DNA from: Trichoderma breve
Taxonomy: Eukaryota; Ascomycota; Sordariomycetes; Hypocreales; Hypocreaceae
Assembly (NCBI RefSeq): GCF_028502605.1
Contig: NC_079234.1
Coordinates: 5,394,001-5,458,000, forward strand
Reading direction: 5' to 3'
Length of the DNA: 64,000 nt
Position 1 is the stretch's first letter, and every line of letters begins with the position of its first letter. Below, in pieces: positions 24,641 through 36,885 of the stretch. The translations under genes were made by a program, and so were the position numbers. The notes beneath the pieces were generated by a model that saw only the letters and a list, made by a program, of their open reading frames with translations, searched no databases and had not been told where the DNA came from.

Positions 24641-25729
24641 GGGATTGTATAATATGTGCTCACTTTTTTGCTGGGCCTGTATGGGATATGATTTTTGATG
24701 GGGGTATGACGTTACGGGTTGAGGATATGGATTTGGTGCATCATTACGAGCATGAGCATGAGCATGAGCATGAGCATGAGCATGAGCATGAGCTTGTTGA
24801 AGCATTTCTTTCTTGTACAACATTCATTTTATGTTTACTGTTTTGTTTTTGTTCAGTAGGTAGATGGCATGCGGGATAGCAGCGTTGTAGGTTCAGGCCT
24901 GTGAATATACGAAATCGATGGACACCCAAATTGAGAACATCACCATACCAACTTCGAAGTACTCCAAGCAGCATTCAAGCTCTGTTAAACTCACAAGATT
25001 CACCGAATGCCAGCTGAATCTCAACCTCCACATTGCGCCCTCGTATCCACCCCGCAAACGTACTTTTCGAGATATGCCTTTGGCCTTGAAGATTTTACAT
25101 GCCTCTTCGTATTCATTTACACCATCAATCAGTCACATTGCCATTGTACGCGTGTCCCCAAATCTACTCTTCATCTAATTAAAACAAGACCAGAGGCTAT
25201 GTATACTCATCACATCCTTCATCTACTCCCTGGGCTGTGACGACAACTAAATTCTGTTCAAAGCTGATCCATGTCTTGCCAATAAACAATCGCCCAGTAT
25301 CCCAAAAGCTTCAAGTTTGAAGAAACGTGGCTCTAATAAACGTGGCTCGTATGAACTGAAATTAGTGGCTCAAGGGTCTCTCATTTCTCCAGGCACTTTG
25401 CACTGCCCCTCCACCCCCCATTTGGCCTGTAGCACGAAGGATCACCTGTAAATACAGACGCTAGTTGAGCTGGTACAGGGGACTAGTGCGCTAAACTCGA
25501 AGCTCAAGCCAATTGGAGTTTCGTCACTGGATGGGCTCTCGTCAATATTTATTTTCACCGCCCTGCCCCTCGTTGTTGAGCATCCCATCCCGCAATTGAA
25601 CATCTCGTCGTTCTACAAAGCTTCCATCCGAATTCGCATAGATTCCCGTGTCTCTTCAAAGCCTCACTGCTTGTCTCTTTTTCATATCTTTTACATTTAT
25701 TTTTCATATCTTCTTCTTAATTGCCCGCC
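24641..25729. other. Intergenic region before SEC53
   Basis: 3' UTR of the exchanger followed by the SEC53 promoter. A GAGCAT microsatellite (24748-24793) lies about 110 bp after the exchanger stop codon. A pyrimidine-rich leader with CATATCTT repeats runs from about 25670 to the SEC53 ATG. No gene is seen. Confidence 0.7.
24748..24793. repeat. Hexanucleotide microsatellite (GAGCAT)7-8
   Basis: Seven perfect copies plus a partial copy of GAGCAT lie in the 3' UTR of the exchanger gene. The array is uninterrupted, so it is probably length-variable between strains. Confidence 0.95.
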
Positions 25730-26764
25730 ATGTCTGCGCCCACCTATACCCCTCTTGAGGAGCGTCCTCTCAAGGACACCATCTGCCTCTTTGACGTCGA
25801 CGGCACATTGACTCCCGCTCGTCTTGTAAGTCGGCATTGCACCACTTGAGAAGCACCGATATCGCCTGAACCATCTTCTTTGACTTCCAATTCCCAATCT
25901 GCCACCAATTTCCTCCTCCAATTCGCAAATCCGCCGCCCCAATGCGCACCATCACCTTCGCTAACATGGAACCTCACAGGATGCCTCCCCCGAGGTCCTC
26001 GCCCTCCTCCAAGCCCTCCGCAAGAAGTGCTCCATCGGCTTCGTTGGCGGCTCCGACCTCATCAAGCAGGAAGAGCAGCTAGGAAAGCCCGCCGGCGTCC
26101 CCGTCACCACCCTCTTCGACTACTGCTTCGCCGAGAACGGCCTCACGGCCTACAAGCTCGGCCAGCCCCTCCCCTCCAACAGCTTCATCCGCTGGATCGG
26201 CGAGGCCCAGTACAAGGAGCTCGCAAACTTCTGCCTGCACTACATCGCCGACCTCGACATCCCCGTCAAGAGGGGAACCTTTGTCGAGTTCCGCAACGGC
26301 ATGATCAACGTCAGCCCCGTCGGCAGGAACGCCAGCACCCAGGAGAGGAACGACTTCGAGGCCTTTGACAAGGAGGCCAAGGTTCGAGAGAAGTTTGTTG
26401 CTGCCCTCAAGGAGCGATTTGGACACTTGGGTCTTACGTACGTCTTGCTTTTCTTTTTTCCCCAATTGCGCTTTCGTCAGTCTAGAATCATCAACTAACA
26501 AGTCCAATTAGCTTCTCTATTGGTGGCCAGATCTCCTTCGACGTCTTCCCCACCGGCTGGGACAAGACCTACTGCCTGCAGCACCTCGAGAACGAGGCCA
26601 AGAAGCCCAACGGAATCACCTACAAGAACATCCACTTCTTCGGCGACAAGACCTTCGAGGGCGGCAACGACTTCGAGATCTACAGCGACTCCAGGACCAT
26701 CGGCCACTCTGTCAAGGGTCCCGAGGACACCATGCGCATCCTGAAGGAGCTGTTTGACATCTAA
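25730..26764 (+). CDS. SEC53: Phosphomannomutase
   Basis: Cytosolic enzyme converting mannose-6-phosphate to mannose-1-phosphate for GDP-mannose, and so for N- and O-glycosylation, GPI anchors and cell-wall mannan. Exons are 25730-25825, 25980-26437 and 26512-26764, giving 268 residues (yeast 254). It is a HAD-fold enzyme. The nucleophile motif FDVDGTLT gives Asp22 and Asp24, and FVGGSD, the substrate-loop [11 protein letters not shown] and the Mg-binding [12 protein letters not shown] are all present. The ATG sits in a CCGCCATG context. Codon usage is strongly C-ending, consistent with high expression. A 42-bp tandem duplication overlaps the last codons and stop (see separate entry). Confidence 0.98.
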
Positions 26765-26836
26765 ATTCGGTTTATAAATGGAGGTCCGCCCATGTTCGAC
26801 ATCTATATATGTTTTTATAAATGGAGGTCCCGCCAT
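26752..26836. repeat. Tandem duplication spanning the SEC53 stop codon
   Basis: Copy 1 (26752-26793) contains the last SEC53 codons and stop (GTTTGACATCTAA). Copy 2 (26794-26836) repeats it as GTTCGACATCTATAT. Both continue into TTTATAAATGGAGGTCC and CCAT. The copies differ at several positions, so the duplication is old. Confidence 0.9.
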
Positions 26837-27219
26837 GGGCGTGTTGCGCGCTTGAAAGAGATGTGGGAGAGATAGTAGAGCCAAATGCTTTCGCAAAAAG
26901 GACAGGTCCACGAATGATGGCCCCGTCGAATCAAATCTAGATAATACCAAGAATACCAAGATAACCCATATTCAAACATTTATACAAACGCTCATGTCAT
27001 TATTCCTCTTGCTTCGCTCTCTAAAGGTAACAGAAACTACAACAAATACAAGAAGAAAAGCAGAATTCGTTAATCTCTTATATACAAAAAAAATCAGGAG
27101 GAAAGCTGGCAGTCGAAATATCTCCCAACATTTTATCCACCTCTTGACGTAGAATGCGTCACCACCCAAAAACCTCATCGTCTTTACTTCTCTCTCATAG
27201 CCACATTCTTCTAGCCCCC
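26837..27219. other. Convergent intergenic region SEC53 / PhoD-like gene
   Basis: Short 3' region shared by two convergent genes, with A-rich DNA around 27030-27100. No gene is seen. Confidence 0.7.
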
Positions 27220-30200
27220 TCATCTTCCATACTCCAAGTGGGGGATAATCACAGGGCCGTACTTGGTAGTGGCCGTAAAGGCTCCATCACCTTGTACCAC
27301 AAAGTCAACCGCAAGGCTCAGCCTAGACAAGCCCGGTTGCTGGCTATGGATGCTAGGGTTTGGGCTAAATGGCCCCTGACTCTGGGCCATGACGGCATCG
27401 TGGTCATATGCAACAACGGCCACGTAGTTGCGGCGACCCATGAGCTTCTTCAGCTCTCTCGTCGCTCCACTGGCATCGGTATGGAAAATTTCCATCATGT
27501 CTTCTTTGGTATCAGAGACTTCATGCGTGGACTTTTGGCCATTAAGCGGTACATAGAGCGTCTTCTGGTTATGGAGCAGCTTCAACACGTAGGTGCTCTG
27601 AGGCGCAGACACGATCGGTGAAGTGATAATCTGGTACATCGTCTTGTGGTCCCCAGGGTGAGTCGGGTCGTGAACGAGACCAGCTCCTGCACAGTTGACA
27701 TCTGCAAAGACATGAGTTAGCATATATTGGGACCTGTAACGTGTAAATGGATAGGGGCAATTTAGAACCTACCTCCAGATAAGAATGTCATGCGGACACC
27801 TTTTTGCTGGGCGATACCTTGGAGGGTTCGGATGAAATATGTCCTCTCTAGATCCTTGGAGTCGTGCGTCCACATGTCCTTGAGGACTTCCTGGATATCC
27901 AGCTCACCAAATTGGTTGAGGACGTTGCCCATGAGTCCGGATTTACCAACAGCCTTCTTGACCTGGCTGAAACCCTGTGCCACCATCTCCTTACCACCCA
28001 CAACACCCGCTACGGAGCTTGTGACTTTACCAAGAATATTATACGTCGTGTTGACGGCCTTCTTTCCAGCAGCAACGGTATTGGCCAAGCTCTCCACGGT
28101 ATCCAGCCTAGGATAAACCAGCGGAACAGACACCATCCAGATAACATGCTGTACGCTGGGAGGTAGAGTCGCAACCTTGGGGAAAATACCCTGGTAAGTA
28201 GGTCCAGCCATGACACGAGCCTGGGTTCGTTCCGACCGACAGTCTGTCCCGACAACAGCCACTGCCGGACCAAGATACTTGACGAAATGCCACCCAGTAC
28301 CTGTAATGGTGAAGATATCGTGGTCAGTGCTGACGTTACGCATCATCTCCACCGTTGTATGATGCTGGAATAGCAGGTACATGTCCGCTGCGACCCGCCC
28401 GGTGTTCTTGAAGATGGCAGATGATTGCATATAGTCAGGATATGAGCCAAATCCATCAAAGCTATAAAAAGTTAGAGAAAGGTCATTAAATCATGGATAT
28501 GTGAAAGATAGGGATGATTCTCCCCTTTCCCCTTTTCTACACTTACATGTCGTGGTCATCTATCTGCAAGACGTGAGGGATCTGAGCAAAAGCCTCCCTC
28601 AGATAAGGCTGGTCAAAGTGGCTTGTATAGTAGTGGAAGTAAGCATGGCTCACATCCTCCTCGTGGCGGGCTGTCCATTGCGTGTTTCTCTTGTTGTCTC
28701 TTCCACTCATGGCTAGCCACTGCTTCATCAGAGGCACCTCCCTCCACAGCCGGTCACCATAGATCTGGTCACCCAAACCGAGTTGCACGTGGAAACCGCC
28801 GCATTCTACATTCTTCTGGAGAACGTCCTTCCACATGAAACCGACGCCACCCAGCTTGGAGCGCTCGTTTTGAGAAGTGCCAACAGCAAAATCGTTGCCC
28901 GAGTGGGCTATGAATCGCCATCCAGTCTCATGCCTTCCTGCGACGACGAATTCGTAGCGAGTACATCCAAGGTGCGACGTGACCGCATAAGTCCATCGGT
29001 CAGTGGCCTCTCCCATGTCAATGTCAATCTCGTATTTGTAAAATGTCCAGCGCTGGTGGACGAAGATAGGGTGGGGGATTAGCTGCTTGGGGTTTGGAGA
29101 AAGATCCATGCTCAGGTGCAGGTGAATGGTAGGCGGCTGGGGCGCATCTGTGACGATGAGGATGCTACCAAACCATTTGCCCGTCTCGATATTCATGTTG
29201 ACGTATTTCAGATAAGGGCCAAAGTAGACCCCGTTGGTCGGTTGGATCCTGTACATATCCACACCGGCGCTCGGCGGTGGTCCTGTGAAGCCGACAGTCG
29301 GGGCCTGTGAGGCCGCAACGCTCATGATGCTTTCAGCATATCCAGGTGTGTGAGGAGGAAACATGGGAGAAGCCATGGGCGTTTTGCCAAACATGGGGGA
29401 AGCCAAAGGATTTCCGTACGTCGAGGCGGTGGGCGAGAGGGGAGCTTGATCGTGTACAATAGGATTTGGACCCTTTGGAAACTCCCACTGAGTTGCCTGC
29501 GAGGCCAGGTGAATGTAATAGTATTGACCCGAATTCTGGTCAAGATGGGCAATCCATCCTTCAGGCAGAGGAGGCGGAGAAACAGGACCAGCCGCTGCGA
29601 GATTTGGGGGCATAGTGACGACCTGAGTATGCTGAATTGCTGGCTCCGGTTTAGGATCGTTTGCAAATGCAGGATGGCCTTGATTATGAGGAGCCGTAGA
29701 ACTAAGACCTGCGGCTGCGGCTGCGGTGGCTGCAGCCGTAGCCGCGGCTACCACAGACTCTTTGGCAGGCTGTGGTGCCGAGCTGGTAGACGCAGAGGCT
29801 TGAGCTGGGGTTGGAGTAGCTGCGGGAACAGATGCAGGCGCTTGGTTGGCTTGTTGTGGTCGTTGCTTCTCATTCGGATATGAGCTACGTCCGCTAGGAT
29901 TGACACTCGAGTAAGCCGGTGGAGGAGAGCTGGTGGACATGCGCTGGAAGTCCTGCTCCAAAACGCTTACTTGAGCTGGAGCGTTGGCCTGATTCTGCGC
30001 TGGCTGCTGTTGAGGAATAGGGCTGGTGATTGGCTGTTGCGGCTGAGGAGATGAGACTGGGTTCATGCCTTGGTATACAGTCGGCGGACCCGACGGAGCT
30101 TGATCGGGAGACTCTGTAGGCGTCCAGGGGCGCTGAGGTTGTGGCTGTTGATTGTTGTACTGCGCCAGTCTCTGCGCGGCCGCAGCACTCTGTACCTGCG

Positions 30201-31014
30201 AGGCTTGAAGGCTGGTGAGGGTTGCTGTGCCAGAAATGCCTGAAGCGGCATACCGAGCCTCGATTCCCCCTCCGGGCATGTTTCCAGGCTCTACGATGGG
30301 AGTCTCTGGAGGCGGGGGCGAGCCCCGGCTGGCTCTGGTAGTTGAGTTTGAAGCCGTGGAGGCGAATCGATTGACGCCTGAATCGCTGGCGCTCAGGTTC
30401 TCAACCTGGGGAACCTTCGGGGGCTGCTGAGGCGCCTGTGGTTGAGGCTGTTCATACGACTGAGGTTGTTGATACGGCTTGGGCTGTGAATATTGCTGCG
30501 GCTGCGCTGATGAGCTACCCGAGGGTCCGGATGCAGCTGCTCCGGGAGGCGGGTAATAGGTCTTCTGATAAGTCGGATAGTTTGTTGTCGAAGCCGCAGG
30601 CTTATCTTGCAGCGGTCTCGCAAAGAGGCCATAGTCGGCATCAGGGCTCGACGGAGAGTGTATGGGCTTCGGTGCTGCACCTCGCCTCTCGGCAAGTCCT
30701 GGCTTCTTCTCGGCGGCGACGTTTGTATCCAACCGAGGGCTCGTGTCGTTGTATGCAGAGCCATAGGGCTTTGGGGCAGTTGGCTTTCGGATATCGTCGT
30801 CATCTGGGAACGGCAAAGGCGCAGCAGAGCTCGACGCACCAGGAGGCAGCGGGAAGGTTGGTCTGCTGGAGGAGGTCGAGGAGACGCGAGAATAAGGGTC
30901 GGGGCTCTGAGGCTTGAAGATGCGCAACGGCTCTACCGTTGGACTGTCGCAGTCTTCTGGCGCCGGCTTGCTCATGAAGAGCTCATTGTCCGGGACGCCA
31001 CGGCTGCGCTCCAT
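27220..31014 (-). CDS. PhoD-like phosphatase with WW domain
   Basis: Minus-strand exons 31014-28547, 28461-27773 and 27701-27220 give 1212 residues. The first 470 or so are low-complexity (Pro/Gln/Ser-rich, an Ala run near residues 425-445). A WW domain follows at about 480-513 (LPEGWIAHLDQNSGQYYYIH with a second Trp in QWEFPKGP). The C-terminal half is a PhoD-like metallophosphatase with GDQIYGDRLW, QIDDHDIFDGFGSYP (across intron 1) and a late LSGDVNCAG segment. PhoD enzymes are Ca/Fe-dependent phosphoesterases; the substrate of this fungal cytosolic group is not known to me. The WW domain suggests docking on Pro-rich partners. The ATG at 31014 (MERSRGVPDN) is the first in frame. A probable 5'-UTR intron runs 31117-31044 (GTACGT...GATAG). 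Confidence 0.93.
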
Positions 31015-32735
31015 CTTCTTGACTTGAGAGAGGGAGATTCTTTCTATCAACAGCCACCAAAGCTGTCAGTGAGAGCCCGTGGAAAACCAGGTAGGTATAC
31101 AAGCAGGTCGTACGTACTCGTTCTTGATGTAAAGGCGTCAAATGCTTGAAAGTAAGGCGACCGCTGTAGAACTCAAGAGAGAAGCAAAAACGGCGAGGAC
31201 AAGATGCCCGAGATGCTTGTTTGGGCGCTCCGTACTGCTACTTTTGACTCCTCGGTATCTCCTTAGTTGTGGCGGCACAGAAGATGGTGGCGGGGTTGAC
31301 GTTATACGTACCTGGTACTAACCCCTCTAGCTTCTCCAAAATGACGGGATGGGTCGCAGAACTGGCCGCACGGCCCGCTGCAACGACGCTGGGCTGGGCT
31401 GTAAGTGAGATGCCGAAAATATGGTCGGCGAAGGAGTGAGAAAAAGGGTTGATTTGCAACGATGGAAGAAAAAATCACGACGGAGAAGAAAAGGAACAAG
31501 GCGAGAAGGAAGCGGCTACAGGATGAGTGGCTTACAGAGCTTATTGTGAGATTTGGTTTGCTGCCCAAGTTAAATGCCACTGGACTGGTTCACATGGGCC
31601 AGATCAAAGCCAGGTACCCGCGCAATACCTGTCGACGCAGCCGAATTACTGCTAATGAGCGGTACCGAGCCGTACTACTAAACTACTGGGAGAACGAGAA
31701 CGACACAAGAACTTTGGCGCTGCACCACCCCGACCAGGCCAAACCAAACCAAAACAGGGGCCGGCGGCAACACAGGAAATGTCAACAGAGACGAACGCCT
31801 TCTTTGGAGCCATGGCTGGAGTCTTCTCTGGAGCTAGAGCTTAGTGGCGGCCTGTCTGCAACGTGGAGGCCCCTTGCAGAGCCGCCTGATTGGCTGCGTA
31901 TCTCCATCTCGGCAGCCCTGTAAGCGCCGACCTTGGAAAAACCACCTGAATGGCCTATGGCATGAGATTGGAAGCGCTGGCATTGCGAGGCCAAGACTCG
32001 CATACCGGCAGGCCTCATCAGCTGCGACGGCCAAATCAAAGCGCGTGGACATGAAGAGGGGCCGGGCTGTGCTGTTCTTTTGTTCTGCTTTGGCCGCTGT
32101 GCTTCTATCCCTCATTGGGCCGAGGATGCAAGGCTATGAACCAGGGTTCAGTGGATCGATCATGCAGGAGATATAAAAGCTGGCGGCAACACCAAGCGTC
32201 GTCATCGTCGGCATCTCGCTTCCGCTTGCAATGACCGGTATACTATATACTGTATTGGGTATCAATCATCAGGGACTGATATGTTAGATGCCGTGTTAGG
32301 AGCCGGAGCATGTGCCGAGCCAACGCAATGTCATGATAGCTGTGCTGTGCAACCCTAGATTTGCTGCTAGCTGCGACATGTCCTACTGCCTAGACCCGTT
32401 CTATGGGCACCCTAAAGAGTTCGCCTGGACGAAAGCATATGGAGTAGAGCTTGTATGAGTTAGAGCTTCAGTATTATCATAGCTTTCCGTTGGCAGAACA
32501 TGTATAGACATACATGTACTTATTTGGAGGTGCTGCTTGATAAGATAAGAAGTCCCCTGACGTCGATATTTCCTAAACAGGCAAAGTATGGGGCTTCCCA
32601 ACGCGCACTCCAAAGCTGGACGCGTTGAGAGGTTCGCTCTTGCCAGCCAAATTGTAGCTTGTCGTCTCTTACAAAAAGTACGGAGCATTACATGGCAAAA
32701 GACGGCGGTTCTTGGTTACCGCCATCAATCACGAC
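31015..32735. promoter_or_regulatory. Divergent promoter region, PhoD-like gene / MSH3
   Basis: No supported gene lies here. It holds a likely 5'-UTR intron of the phosphatase gene (31044-31117), GTACCTG at 31308, CAGGTAC at 31611, GCTCCGTAC at 31227-31235 and TACGGAGCA at 32679-32687. A 153-codon plus frame at 31462-31923 is Arg/Lys-rich, unlike any family I know, and is not called. Confidence 0.6.
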
Positions 32736-35700
32736 ATGGCACCCGTTTCAAAGGCACCAGAGAAGAAGCAAAAGTCTTTGACTGCATTCTTCACGCCTAA
32801 AGCCGTCGTCAATGGCGCTGCACCGTCTTCTCGGCCCGCGGTGCCGTCTTCGCCCACCCCCGTGAAGGAGTCGGATTTGCCGTCAAGGAAACGGCCGCTC
32901 GAAAAGGACAACGACAAGTCCAATGGTGTGGCTGAGAAGGCAGCAAAGAGAACAAGAGGAGATGAAGACAATGATGCGCAAAGCTCCTTTTTCCACAATG
33001 ACTCTACCGTTCCTACAACGGCCAGCAACCAAAGCCCGACTTCGTCACGAGCGCAGCGCTATCGCTACGACGAATCGAATACACAAGAAGCCGCTGGTGA
33101 TGAGAGCGATGATGCTCGAGTTAAGAGGCAGAATGAAGAGTTGCACAGGAAATTCGTCAAGAAACTGGGTCATCCCGATGCCCTGGCTTGGAGATCCCTG
33201 AAGGCACAGGACACTGGCGGCGGTGATGACGAGGATGCCGATGCAGACCCCGAAGAGGAAGAAGCTCCAATTGCCACAAAAGCAAAGAAGAAGGGGTCAA
33301 AAACGGGAAAGCTAACCCCGATGGAAGTTCAATTCTTGGACATCAAGCGGAAGCACATGGACACAATCCTCATTGTCGAGGTCGGATACAAGTTTCGATT
33401 CTTCGGTGACGATGCCCGCGTGGCTGCCAAAGAGCTGGGTATCGTATGTATACCTGGTAAAATGCGATATGACGAGCGTATGTGCCTCCCATTCTTGGCC
33501 ATTCCATGAAATACTCCTCACTAACTGGCACCAGATCCCTCAGAAGCTCATCTGGATCGATTTGCATCGGCTAGCATTCCGGTTCACAGATTGCCCGTTC
33601 ACGCGAAGCGCCTCGTTGCTGCTGGGCACAAAGTTGGAGTCGTCCGCCAAATCGAAACCGCGGCGCTGAAGAAAGCTGGTGACAACAGAAACGCTCCCTT
33701 CGTCCGCAAACTCACCAATCTCTATACGAAGGGTACATACATCGATGAGAATGGAGAGCTTGATAGCCAGGACACTTCCACCCCATCTGGCGGCTACCTG
33801 CTTTGTATCACAGAAACAGCTACCAAAGGTTCTGGCACTGATGAAAACGTCAATGTCGGGGTTCTAGCTGTCCAACCCGCCACCGGTGACATCATCTACG
33901 ACACCTTTGAAGATGGCTTCATGCGGAGTGAGATCGAGACACGGCTGTTGCACATATCACCTTGCGAGTTCCTCATAGTAGGCGACCTCACCAAGGGAAC
34001 TGATAAGCTGATACAGCATCTATCAGGCAGCAGTACCAACGTGTTTGGTGATCGCTCTCGTGTTGAGCGTGTACCCAAGGGCAAAACCATGGCTGCCGAG
34101 GCTTATTCTCATGTGACGCAATTCTATGCCGACCAAGTGAAGGAAGCCTCAGACAATGAGACTGCGAGCGCTTTACTCGACAAAGTCCTAAAGCTCCCCG
34201 AGGCCATCACCATCTGTCTGTCCGCCATGATTACCCACTTGCAGGAATACGGCCTGGAGCACATCTTTGGCCTTACAAAGTACTTTCAGAGCTTCAGCAC
34301 TCGATCCCACATGCTCATCAACGGCACAACGCTGGAGAGCCTCGAAGTCTACCGCAACGCCACCGATCACTCCCAAAAGGGGAGCCTCTTCTGGGCTGTC
34401 GACAAGACTCTCACCCGATTTGGCCAGCGTCTCCTGCGAAAATGGGTTGGCCGCCCATTGCTTGATAGAGAGCGTCTGGACGAACGCCTTGCCGCTGTGC
34501 AAGAACTTCTCAACAAGCAATCTACGTCGCCTGTCGATGACCTAGAGAGGCTCCTCACAACGACCAAGGCCGATCTTGAGCGCAGTCTCATCCGTATCTA
34601 TTACGGCAAATGCTCCAGGCCAGAGCTCCTATCCGTGCTTCAGACCCTACAAAAGATTGCTAGCCACTACTCTTCCGTCAAGTCAGCCTCTGATGTCGGC
34701 TTCGACTCACCACTGATTGTCAATGCCATCACTACCTTGCCCCAGATCTTAGATTCTGTCGTCTCGTATCTCGAGCGCATCAATCTCTACGCTGCCAAGA
34801 AGGACGACAAGTATGAATTCTTCCGGGAAGAGTTCCATACCGAAGATATCCAGGACCACCAGCTTGGAATCGCCCACGTCGAGCACGAACTCGACCAACA
34901 CCGCGCCGTCGCAGCTGGGAAAATCAAGCAGAAGAGTGTCGAATACGTCACCGTCGCAGGCATCGAATACCTCATCGCCGTCCCCAACAAAGACATTAAG
35001 AATGTTCCCGCCTCGTGGAGCAAGATATCCGGCACCAAGGCTCTCTCGCGGTTCCACACCCCTGAAGTCATCCGCCTCATTTCCGAGCGCGACCAGCATC
35101 GAGAGGCCCTCGCCGCCGCCTGCGACAAGGCCTTCAAAGACTTCCTTGCCACCATCGCTTCAGAGTATCAGCCTCTCCGAGATGCCATCTCCGCCCTCGC
35201 CACGCTCGACTGCCTCCTCTCCCTCGCAAAGGTCGCTGCTCAGCCCGGCTACAGCAGACCGACATTCTTGCCATCCAACGCCGAACCATCCATCTCCATC
35301 TCCCAAGGCCGCCACCCCATCGCCGAGCAGACGCTCGAAGGGAGCTACATCCCCTTCACCACCACGCTTTCCCACCCCTCCGCCCTAGCACACCTCATCA
35401 CCGGCCCCAACATGGGCGGCAAATCGTCCTTTGTCCGCGCCGTCGCCCTCATCGTCCTCCTCTCCCAAATCGGCTCCTTCGTCCCCGCCGACTCCCTCAC
35501 CCTCACCCTCTGCGACGCCATCCACACCCGCGCGGGGGCAAGAGACAACCTCTTCGCCGGCGAATCCACATTCATGGTCGAGGTCTCCGAGACGGCCCGC
35601 ATCCTGCGCTCCGCCACCCCCCGCAGCCTCGTCATCCTCGACGAGCTCGGCCGCGGCACCAGCACCCACGACGGCGCCGCCATTGCCCAGTCCGTCCTGC

Positions 35701-36080
35701 AACACGTCGTCACCGAGACCAGGTGCCTGACCCTCTTCATCACTCACTACCAGAATCTCGCACGTGTTGCTGATGGCCTGCCCGGCGTCACAAACGTCCA
35801 CATGAAGTTCAACGCGCAGACCGGAGAGGACGGTGAAGAGGAGATAACCTTTTTATATGAGGTAGGAGAGGGCATAGCTCATCGATCGTACGGACTAAAT
35901 GTCGCCCGCTTGGCTCGCATTCCCAAGAAAGTCATCGACGTTGCTGCGGACAAGTCGAAGCAACTGGAAAATGAAATGAAGCGGCGACGGCTGCAAGGAG
36001 CATACCGGACCCTTGCCCATGTCATAGAATCGGGTCCAGACCAGTTAGACCACTTGATTTCCTCTATTGAGCAGCTATAA
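32736..36080 (+). CDS. MSH3: DNA mismatch repair protein Msh3
   Basis: Partner of Msh2 in MutS-beta, which recognises insertion/deletion loops and branched recombination intermediates in the nucleus. Exons are 32736-33477 and 33535-36080, giving 1095 residues. A PCNA-binding PIP box QKSLTAFF lies at 12-19, followed by a charged disordered region. The MutS mispair-binding domain starts after [11 protein letters not shown] and has VGYKFRFF. The join across the intron reads [14 protein letters not shown], the Msh3 hallmark. The core and ATPase domains are complete: Walker [12 protein letters not shown] (Lys about 877) and Walker [13 protein letters not shown] (Asp-Glu about 950-951). HPSEAHLD together with the PIP box favours Msh3 over Msh6. 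The frame opens earlier with TTG; the first ATG is 32736. Confidence 0.97.
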
Positions 36081-36885
36081 TTACTAGAATGTCGACGAGT
36101 ACTAGGGATTTTCACATGTTTTCTTTTTGGCAACGTCTGCCGTAGCATTTACTGGGGTACCTGGGTTTATGAGAAGCGAAAAGCTGCTGTATTTTTCATA
36201 TCTGAATATCAATATGGAACCATACGAACGCCAAGATTGTTTCTCCCATAACTTTGCCTGTGTTCAGCCTCCAGACAGACAAAATAAGCTTGCCAACTGG
36301 GCTATTTTGTTCAACTTGACTATCACTATTGTAAACGGCTCGTCCAGTATAAACCCAAGCGGTAGAATGATTGTAGAGTCGTCCCATAAAGAAAATCGCA
36401 AAATACCTCGCCATATACCCACCATCCTCAAAATACAATGCGCCGAGAGTAAGAAGTCGCCTCTATTATGCTTCTATTGTAATTGCATTGTTGTATCCCA
36501 TGACAATCGACTGAACCGGGCATTTTGCATGAAGAAGACTCTGCAGCTTATTAGGCCTCGGCTCTCGGTGTCGATTAAGTTGCTGAACCACCGTCTTGAT
36601 CATTGCCTTTCGTAACTCATGCAATAGCAGATATATAGTTTGCTCTGTCTGGTAATATTTTAGCGACTGGAAACAGCCGGTTAGTTATTCTGAACTCACC
36701 CCGTTTGGATCTACCATGAAACCCCCCGTAAAGCGCCTCTAGAGGATTATTCACCCGAAAATAATGAAGAAAATAAACATGCGCTGGCACCGTTCTCACA
36801 AAGGATCCGATATTGGCGCATGCTGAGGATAAGTGAAATGGATATTATGTCAACGATCCATCCGTTGAAACAAGTAGAAGAAATA
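36081..36885. other. Convergent intergenic region MSH3 / zinc-finger gene
   Basis: AT-rich 3' DNA between convergent genes. A 162-codon plus frame (36127-36615) has no recognisable features and is treated as chance. No gene or repeat is seen. Confidence 0.65.

Noticed and set aside
24748..24793. Regular repeats as a possible CRISPR-like array
   Set aside because: It is a simple hexanucleotide microsatellite without spacers, in a eukaryotic 3' UTR.
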